DNA of 64,000 nucleotides. Origin: Craspedostauros australis (taxonomy: Eukaryota; Bacillariophyta; Bacillariophyceae; Mastogloiales; Achnanthaceae). The stretch's first letter is position 1; each line of letters starts with the position of its first letter. The DNA lies in the NCBI GenBank assembly GCA_026770025.1, contig JAMXDE010000047.1:248001-312000 (forward strand), in the 5' to 3' direction. The notes beneath the pieces were generated by a model. It was not told the DNA's origin. It ran no database searches and was given only the letters and a program-made list of their open reading frames with translations. A program made the translations under genes and the position numbers. This document shows, in pieces, positions 52,297-61,300 of this stretch.

Positions 52297-52545
52297 TTCG
52301 TCAGAATTACAGTGGAAATGGAACACATGAAAAGGGGCAAGATTTCTGGAGGAAATTTGCAAATAACGATTTCTGGGAGAATTAGAAGATCGTCCGTCCA
52401 TCCATCAATGGTACCAAGAGAATCTCGAGGCACTTCCCAACTAAACCTCAGATGACGATATCATCTGACAAGCTACTGCATCACCAATGGAACATGGCAT
52501 CTGGAGAGCAGAAGGACGCCTACTGATGTCGACAGGATGTCATCG
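52177..52545 (+). repeat. Second copy of the element C LTR (solo or truncated)
   Basis: It starts TGTCGAGATGTACATGTGAG and matches 8259-8630 at most positions, including GATTTCTGGAGGAAATTTGC. No polypurine tract or pol gene precedes it: the upstream neighbour is mariner coding sequence, so this is an independent insertion. Confidence 0.88.
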
Positions 52546-52901
52546 TGTCTATCAACATCTAGATCGAAATTAGGTACCCATCTCCCATGACTGAAACGTG
52601 ATTCACTATTTTTTGATTCGACTCGATTTGAGAGTATAGTCGAGTGAGTCTTGATACACGATTGATATTCGGTCACTACGGTCATCGAACATGACGTAGG
52701 CACTGACATCATCGTATGACGTCAGAGGATCGGTCATTGTGATCCTCGGAATCGAGATTTTGTTTTAGTCATGGTACGCTGACCTGTCTAGCCATGCCGA
52801 GTGCATCATCGAGCACGTGGCAACAATACTTAGGATCCAGAACAACATCGTCAGGGGTGATGCATGCACCCCGTCGACGTAGACGGATCAATCCATATGA
52901 G

Positions 52902-53007
52902 CCCGATCAGTGAGTCGACCAATCGTTTGAAATGAAGAGTCTAATCGGATTTCTGGGATTTTCAAACTAAGCACATATTCGCAATCCTTGTAGTCTCTTT
53001 ATGTACA
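52902..53007. repeat. Dispersed repeat R2, copy 2
   Basis: GTGAGTCGACCAATCGTTTG and AAGCACATATTCGCAATCCT match 44601-44699. The copy ends TATGTACA. With the LTR start at 52177 it could form one 831-bp TG...CA unit, but the element C LTR at 8259 has no such end. Confidence 0.7.
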
Positions 53008-53389
53008 TGTCACCTTTTCAGTGCTTAGTAAAGCTTATTTTACGTTTTATGCACCGATCAATGTGTTCATTCTAGTCATGTGGATCCAACCACACAAACA
53101 TCGTTGGTAGTTGTCGAAGGTTCTATGATGTTCTGAGGTATTTATCGTCAGGTGTCCAGTCACGGACTAGCTCCCGAAGGTGTCGGTGGTTTGGTACGCG
53201 TTAATTACACGTTAGCATGTGCCACAGGATTCCACATTCTGCTCGTCACAAAGCACATGACACAAAACACATCACACAAAACACATCATCTCCATCATTT
53301 CGCAAAATCGCACCACACGTTCGCTCCATTTCACAACTTTCCTCGCCAATGCCATGCACACTCGCCCTTTCGCTCAATGCCCGTTGTCG

Positions 53390-53419
53390 TCAGAGTAGTA
53401 GTAGCAGTAGTAGTAGCAG

Positions 53420-53462
<43 letters not shown>
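53390..53462. repeat. (GTA)n / (GTT)n microsatellite
   Basis: GTA-rich interrupted repeats pass into about fourteen GTT units (53420-53462), just upstream of the DDE-like ORF start. Confidence 0.95.
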
Positions 53463-53574
53463 CAACGAATGGTCGACCATTCATCGTTTTCTCTCCTTCC
53501 TCACTTCATCTCAACCAGTGCACACCATCACATCCAACCGGCAAACCACACTACTCTCCACCAACAACTCCACC

Positions 53575-56500
53575 ATGTTTCTCTCTGCTGCTGACAAGGC
53601 CCATCCCAAGGATGCCAACCCCTCCCCCAGTAAGAAGCCACGTTCTGCTCACCCTGCATCTGCTCACCCTGTGCCTGCTCCTCCTGCCAACTCCAAGGGA
53701 AACTTGCTCCCTACCACGGAGCAACTGTTGCCTGACAAGCCATCCGCTACGTTGAGGAAGCCAAGCACCATCACACGAGTGATTGATGTGAAGCCGATGT
53801 CTGCAGCGGATGGCGGCCTCGTCCCGAACGGTACGCATGCGCACGCTCGTGAGCTGCATGTGTTCGTCCACATCCTAGACAGCAACGGAGGCGTCTTTGA
53901 CGACTCCCATGTCGAGGTGCGTTCGGAGGGACGAGGTGTTGGCGATGGAACAGTGGTGAGCGTTTTCGTGAACGCGCCACCCCCGCCTGCTGCACCTGAC
54001 GTTGCACCACCTGTCGAGCCTACCCCGCCAGCTAGGCTTCCCCGCCAATGCAATACGATTGTTGCTGGCCGCTACGCAGACACCTCCAATGATAGCGACA
54101 GCACGTACATTGACGAGGAGGAAAAACAGACGCGCGCCAGCTGGGGCAGGAGGGGCGGCAAGTTTGAGTGTGACCCGACAGAGGAGGGCAGCTGGAGGCG
54201 TGATGCGATCGTTCGTGTGATGGCGGAGCTTGGATCTAACCTAGATTCAAAACTGTTGCAACTCATGCCAAAGAAAGGGTTCGTTCTCACAGGCAGACAC
54301 GATCGGACCATCTGGAGCTACATCAAACAGGTGTGGAGTGTCGCATCGTGTGCACTTTGGAGTGTCCTGCTTCCAGAAGAGGGCGTGCCAACTTGTCAGA
54401 TGGAACAGGTGGTTGCATACGTACGCGGCAATGTGGAACTTCCTCCAACGATGTTGGCATCTAACCTCTACACTGTGGGCTTGCTCGGAGAAACTACATC
54501 ATCCCGCACAGTTAGAGCTGCTCTGGCCATGTCTGCACCACATGCACTGTGTACTGCTATCCTGGGTAGGCATGCACAAGGATTGTCGGAGGAACAGAAC
54601 GCCTGCATGCTTCCCAAACGCGACATCATCACGCAAAGCCAGGCAAGCACCTTGCGTCGCTACTTCGACAAGTTGAGTCACGGCGAAATCGTACCTGCGC
54701 GAGTTCTTCAGTACCGTGTGGGTGCCTGCAATCTCTCTGGTGTGGTGTCCTTCCTCATGAACACGACTACGTACAAGGCAGGGTTGAGTCACACGGTAAA
54801 GTATGGTGGTGTCCAATTTGACAATGTCCCGGTGTTCGATCGTGGAAGCACCACCATCCGAGACTTATTCGGCATGTACTCGTCAACGACTAACAACCCA
54901 GTGGGAAGGCCCGCCTTCACCACCATTACTAACCTACTCACACGCAAAAGCAAGATCAAGACAGGCCTCTCTTCCTTTGAGAGTTACTTCTGGATGGCGA
55001 CGGAGAAACTGAAACAGGCAATTTCGCGCCTAGTAGAGCTACTCAAGGCTAAGTATGAAGCAGACGGGGAGGAGGAAAACGATGATGCTGTGGATGCCAA
55101 TGACGAAAGCTACCACAACAATGATGATCCCAGTGATGTCATCGCACAGCATGAACGCACAGCCGATTCCCTGTTGCATGCGCTTGGACTGATTGTTGTG
55201 TTCCTCAAATGGGAATTCACCGCCTCCCACATGCAGCTTCAGTGTGACGATCCAATGCACTCGGCCGCGTTCGCTCTCACTGCCAACAAGGAGAAGAAGA
55301 AGGGAACAACCACATCAACCAATCAACGCAAACCACGCACCAACAAGCACAAGCGCAAGAAGAACACTCTCACAAATGACATTCCTGTGGTCATGACAAA
55401 CGAACAACCACGTAAAGTATGCAACCGTTGTGGCGCAGCAATGCGATTTGTGAATGATCGTTTTGTCCCTTTTGTCAAAATGCTTAAGGACAACGAACTC
55501 GCAGAACACAAGGACGAATTGCAATCAATGCTTGCGGCGGCGCCGGGATTCGCCAACGAAATTGTTAACTACATGGCTCACAAAGTGCGTGCAAAAGTGC
55601 AATTCGGACAAATCGCCTTTTATCAATCCCAGCTCAATGAAAAGCCTGAAAGAGCCTATGTGGTACTTGACCATAAGCAAAAAATTCTACCGACAGGCCA
55701 AGGCGAAGCCCAACAAGAATATTGGGGGGAAAAGGGAATGTCACTGCTTGGGGCGATGGTCATCACGTGTCGCAACAACATTTTTACTTATCGGTTCATC
55801 GACATTGTGGTCGATGGAAGGCCGACTCAAGACACACTTCAAGTTGGTGGACTACTTGACATCGTGCAACAAAAGGTCAAGACATTTACCCATCCGTGAC
55901 TGAAATCATCCTACAGAGCGATAACGCGTGTTGTTTTGCCAGTCACGAGCACATCGCGCTCATCACGTCCAAACTGAACAAGAACCTCAGGCAACGAAAC
56001 GCGGCCAAAATCATCGCGTGGATTTACACGGAGGCCCAAACTGGTAAGAGCATGCTGGACACCCACTTCGCGTACATCACCCGTGTACTGCGAAAATACG
56101 TGCAAAGTGGACGCGACATCAAGACCCCGTTCCAAGTCTTCCTCGCGCTCCAAGCCGGCAGCATCGTGGGGACAACCACGGTACTTGCCAACGCGGCGCT
56201 CCTGGCAGGCAACATCACCACGTTGCCTGGCGCACCAAAAAGACGATTCCGTGCAAGTGGACAACAGGTACGTCAAACTCACGAGGTGAAGTATGACGAT
56301 GACCAGGTGCGGTTGGTGGCTGCATCTGGCATCACCGAAGACGTCGTGGTGAAGAGCACCGAATGGGAGGGCTGGAGTATCAACGAGTTGGGTGTCATCG
56401 CGGACAAAACATTCACGTCCGACAAGCCGGCAATTACGTCCGAATCATTCAGGAAGACGGACAAGACGCGCAAAATGGGGCGTACAGCAACAGAGAGCAA

Positions 56501-57092
56501 GGCGTTCGCGATCGGCAAAGCCCTCCAAGACGGACAACGACACCTACCGTCCGATCACACCACAGCGTTCCAAGACCAGACAGCAGGAACAAAACACCCA
56601 CCACTCGCGGTAAAAGGCTGGGCAAGCAAAACAGCACGGACCAACGCCAAACTACCAGACTACATCGCGGCGAAATTGAAGGACATCTGCAAAGCGTCCG
56701 CGAAGGATCCGAAAAACAGACCATCCGAACACGAAGCACACGAGCAATTGATGGGCGACGAAAGAACCAAAACTGACTGGTACGTACAACTGCACGCAAA
56801 TCCCATGCGCGTGAAAGCGTCGCTGTTTGCAGCGTACAGTGCCAAGCAACGCAAACAAAACCAGGAGGCTGTGCTCACCAAGACAGAAACCAACACAACA
56901 AACAAAGCAACAGCAGCATCCGCAATTGTGGCAATCCACAATGCACCAGCGAAAACAGAGGAAGAGCAGAGAGAAGAGGAGTTGCAGAGAGAAGAAGAGC
57001 AATTGGAGAATCAGAGGTGGTGTGATGCTCACACCATGAAGGCGAACACAGAAAGTGAGGCTGTGTTGGATGATGAGACGGAAATTTTGTGA
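53575..57092 (+). pseudogene. Uncharacterised DDE-like transposase/integrase, one frameshift
   Basis: ATG 53575 starts a frame ending at TGA 55897-55899; the next frame (from GTG 55896) runs to 57092, together about 1170 residues. N-terminus: KDANPSPSKK, then Pro-rich and acidic disordered parts, a helical middle, a Lys/Arg-rich stretch (KHKRKKN), and one VCNRCGAAM pair. The probable RNase-H-like core spans the frame break: Asp in YVVLDHKQK (about residue 699), GEKGMSLLGAM, then in the second frame Asp in IILQSDNACCF and Glu in WIYTEAQTGKSMLDTHFA. I recall this combination (DHKQK, QSDNA, TEAQTGK-LDTHF) from many unannotated stramenopile and animal repeat proteins, without an assigned superfamily. 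Break: one base is missing near 55895 relative to a continuous frame; no canonical slippery heptamer is seen, so mutation is likelier than programmed frameshifting. C-terminus Glu-rich, ending near DAHTMKANTES. Confidence 0.7.
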
Positions 57093-58204
57093 TGGCTGTG
57101 CGTCACCGCAATAGAGAATTCTCGCAGCCCGATTTCGGAGTCCCGCGGAGGAATCATAACCAGATAGAGACATTTTGTGTGGGGTCGCCCCAAAAAACGA
57201 AATCGGAATCCGGTTTCAAATGGGCTCTCGGAACCGGGATAATCAATTCTTCCCGATTTCGTCGAGTCCCGCGAAAAGGTCTTTCAAGTTTAGATCTTTC
57301 GTAACTGACCAATCACATGCTTCTTTCGTTGCAGAGTGTGTTCTTCTGTCCAGAAGTAAGTTTCCTTGTGACAACCTCCTCGTTTCCCTTTTGTTGGCGG
57401 AGAGATCTGGAACGTGTGTTTTTTCTCTATCGTGTGAAGCTGTGTCCGTTGCCTGCTTAACACATGCTCCCTGCGAATCTCCACGCAACACAGGAATACT
57501 CCTTTTCTCAACGCATCGTGGCCATGTGCACGGTGTTGCGCCATACTTCCGGTTCTTCGCCTCTTCCGCCACCCACTGCGTTGGTCACTGAATCGCATGC
57601 CATGTGTCAGGAATCGAGGGTACGACTCTGTCGGAAAGATACCCATGATTGCCGCAACTCCCAACATTATTTGTCACACCTTTGGATATTATTCGTCACA
57701 CCTTTGAATATTACCCATTCCAACCACGACACGAATCACACGGGAATGACCTCAGTCTTACCAAGAAAACAAGCCTGTCCTCTGTGAATCAAGAAAAGGC
57801 CACGATATCTAAATCAGGTGAAGGAAGATGATGACCGACACATTGATGATCACCCCATCTGGAGATCATGGCACGTGTCAGCCAGGGACTAGAACAACTC
57901 AGAAAGGGCATCATCCATGACACCAATCATGACACCAATCGTAAAGTTCGGTGTCAGGAGATCAAGAGCGAAACGCAAGACTGTGGAATCGTACCACAGG
58001 GAATGTAGAATAAGGATATGCACGACGAGGCGCATGACAAGAATGCCTACGGATATGCACGACGATGTGCATGACAAGGACGCCTACGGATGAGATCTCA
58101 TGCATGCAAGCGTTGATTCATGATGATGAGATGCATGAACGCAACAGTCTAACACGATGCTGCTGCAGGAGATGCTACATGAGAAACGAAAGGCAAAGGA
58201 GCTG
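57093..58204. other. Spacer and presumed 5' LTR body of element D
   Basis: No gene. 57655-57715 has repeated TTCGTCACACCTTTGAATATT-like blocks; 58014-58087 is a 37-bp tandem repeat. The right part is probably LTR sequence of element D but its start was not located. Confidence 0.5.
58014..58087. repeat. 37-bp tandem repeat
   Basis: Two adjacent copies starting GGATATGCACGACGA, both with GCATGACAAG and GCCTACGG, differing at a few bases; CATGACACCAAT is also doubled just upstream at 57916-57940. Direct repeats of this kind are frequent in LTR promoters (inference). Confidence 0.85.
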
Positions 58205-58285
58205 AAGAGAATGAACTCACAGTTCTGAATAGTACGATCTAACAACCAATTAGTTCTTACTAACACTAACCCCGGATTTCCAACA
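58205..58285 (+). repeat. 3' end of the 5' LTR of element D
   Basis: The block ends CCCCGGATTTCCAACA, a typical CA-ending copia LTR terminus, 79 bases before the gag ATG. It matches the reverse complement of 49655-49737. The LTR start is not resolved. Confidence 0.6.
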
Positions 58286-58364
58286 CGTTTCGAAACGTTA
58301 CGATTGAAATCCTACGTTTCCATCATCACCAACACAGCAACAAACGACTCTCACCATCATCACC

Positions 58365-61300
58365 ATGACGTCCTTCCTCGGTAAGACCGATCGTTACATG
58401 ATCATGTTCGACGGCAAGCGATCCTCCTGGAAAGCTTGGAGTGCGAAGTTCCTCGCCCGCGCCAACCGCAAGGGTTATGGAGACTTGTATCTCAAGGACT
58501 TGGATGAAGTGGTTGTGAAGACCGAAGCCTTTGACCCCTCTCCTCTCGCCTCCATCGTGGGAAGCGAAGAGAAGAAGCTTAAGGCCTCGAAGTTATCTGC
58601 CATGTCTCCCGACGAGAAGGCGGAGTACAAGTTGGCTCTGGCCAAGTACGCGTTTGAAGAACTGACCATGGCAATCAACCATGAAACTACCGAAGGCGAT
58701 GTCGCCTTCATGGCTGTGTTGGGATGCGAGAGCAACATCTACGAGGGAGGAGACCCTCGTAAGGCGTGGAAGGCTCTCGAGCGCATCTACGAGCAACGTA
58801 CTGCGCCAATGAAGGCAAAGTTGTTGGCTCAACTCAACGGGATGCGATTGAAGAAAGGCGAACACCCGGATACCTTCCTCACCGAAATGGAGGTGATCCG
58901 TAACCGCCTCAAGCACGCGGGAGTTAACATGGACATGGAGCTGTACCACATGCTCGTGCTCAACGCTCTCGGGAGGGACTACGAAATGGATGTGAAGCTC
59001 ATCGAGCTCAAGTTCGAGAACATCGAAAAGCAGATGACTATCGAAGACATCCGCGAAGCTGTGAGTGCAACCTACGACGCACGTCACATCAAGCAAGGAG
59101 GTAGTAAGCGCGAGAACAATAACAAGGAAGAAATGGCTCTCGCCGCCACTGGTGGCTTCAAGGGCCACTGCCGCAACTGCGGCGCCTACGGGCACAAGAA
59201 GGCTGACTGCCGCTCTGCGCCTAAGAACAAAGGAGGCAAGCCCACGAAGAAGAACAAGAGAAGTGATACTGAGGACAAGACCAAGTTCAACGGAAACTGC
59301 AAGTACTGCGGTAAGAAGGGACACAAGATCCTCGAGTGCTTCAAGTTGAAGGCAGCGATGAGAGCAGCCGACGCCGCCAACGTGGCCACCGACGGTATGG
59401 ACGGAACAGACGACGTCGCCCTCGTGATGGTCGAGGAACCGATGTGGTTACCCGAAGACGCCGCGGCAGACAACGCCGCGTTCGTCGTGGTAGACGAGCC
59501 CATGTGGATGCTCGCTAGCGACGAAGAAGACGATATCGATCTCGTGATGACCGATGAATCCATGTGGCTGCCCGACGAAGACAAGTCGGCCAACAACGAA
59601 GAATTGGTGTGTTTCCCCATCGACGAGCTCGAAACCGACCCCGTTGAGGTAAAAAATGTGACCAACCCAAGAATCGTGACAATCGACGAAATCACGAACA
59701 TCAAGAAAAACCAAACAATCAACACCACCGACATGGCGCACTACGAGTCGTTCATCGACGACATGGCCCTCGCAACCACCGACGAAGACATGACCGGACT
59801 CGACCTCGAAGAAGAGGTCGAGTACTCCGAAGAGGAACGAGAGGCCCACACCCCGAGTGTGTACGGATACTACGGACCCCCAGTAACTGCAGTTGAGACC
59901 ATCAACCGCGAGCACTTCCCATCAAGCGACGAAGACGATTACACCGACGAAGACAACCTCTTCGACGGGATCGTCTACGAGGATGAACCCCTCAACGTCG
60001 GAGACATCATGGAGAATGAAGTAGCGATGCCTGGAGTCGACCATCGCGTCACCTCCACCATCTACTCTCGAACCGAACCAAGGACTCTGGTCGATCGAAT
60101 GATCGAAGAGTCGTCCCGCAACGGAGGAAGCACCGCAGGATGGTGCCCGCTGTGCTTTCAGCGCGGCCCTCTCTACGCCATGTGCAAGACCTGCCGTAAC
60201 TCGCCGTTCCTCATTCAACTGGCAAACCCCCCTGCAAGGGCGGCGCCAACAACGATCCAAGACATCATGACGCGCCGCCAGAAGCTCTGGACTGCAGGAC
60301 CTCTGCATGTCGCAATGAGATACTCTCTCAGCAACATGATGGTTGCTGATGAAGTACGCTCTGAGCTCGCCCTACTGTGCTGCGACGCGGCGCACGCGTA
60401 CGCCGAAGGAGGAGGAGAAAGCCTGAACCCTCGCACGCTCTACTACATGATGCACCGCATCGACGTGTACACGCCAATGCAACTGGTGCAAGCCGTGCAA
60501 CACATTAACGCAAGGCTTGAGGAGCTCAACCTGCCACCCATCCACAGAGGGCTCATCGACAGCCTGGTCCAGCATGCCGCAGAGATGCTGATGTGGATGC
60601 ATCATCCAGGAGACCAAGGAGTCCGAGACCCAGAGGAGTTCAACCAGCTCCCCATCTACCGAGCCGCCGAAGCTCAACCAGACATGGCCATGGTGATCGG
60701 TGACCACCAAGACGCTCAACCAGACATGGCCATGGTGATCGGTGACCTCGGCGATGCAAGCGCACTCCGCCATACCATCGCCCCCGACCACCACGAGGCA
60801 AACACATGGCTGGGTGACTCCGGTGCCTCATGCCACCTCACCAACAGCGAAGAGGGAATGATTAACGTACGAGTGGCCAACCACTCCATCAAGATCGGCA
60901 GCGGCCGATACCTCAAGGCAACAAAGGTCGGCGACAAACGCATGGTCGTGATGCAGAAGAACGGGAACCAAGCTACCATCGTGCTCAAGCAAGTGAAGTT
61001 CGTGCCCAACCTGTGGGTGAACCTCTTGAGCATCAACAAAGCTCTCGAGAACGGCTTCGACATCAGCAACCAAGGTGTCGTGATGAGCTTGGAGAAGCGC
61101 GGGCAACGCATTACGTTCGACAGACTCATGGCAACCCACAGCGGTTTCGTGAGTGGAGTGAACATGATCAGCGCCCCTCCCCACGAGGACCAAGCCAATG
61201 TCGGCGTGTCCACCGGGTCCGCGGTGGACATCAACCAAATTCATAAAATGTTAGGCCATGTTGACACTTACACGATCTCTCGCACAGCGGGACGATACGG

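Larger units (their letters stand above)
52546..53574. other. Repeat-rich spacer before the DDE-like ORF
   Basis: Holds repeat R2 copy 2 and a long GTT/GTA microsatellite; an open frame runs through from 53152 but it encodes poly-Val from the microsatellite and is taken as untranslated. Confidence 0.6.

Noticed and set aside
53152-53574. N-terminal extension of the DDE-like ORF with a poly-Val run
   Set aside because: The Val run is a GTT microsatellite; homology with the 15.4-kb relative starts at ATG 53575.
49655-58285. One 8.6-kb composite transposon as the primary annotation
   Set aside because: The right terminus fits the LTR end directly before element D's gag, the interior mixes unrelated families, and no target duplication was seen; kept only as an alternative.
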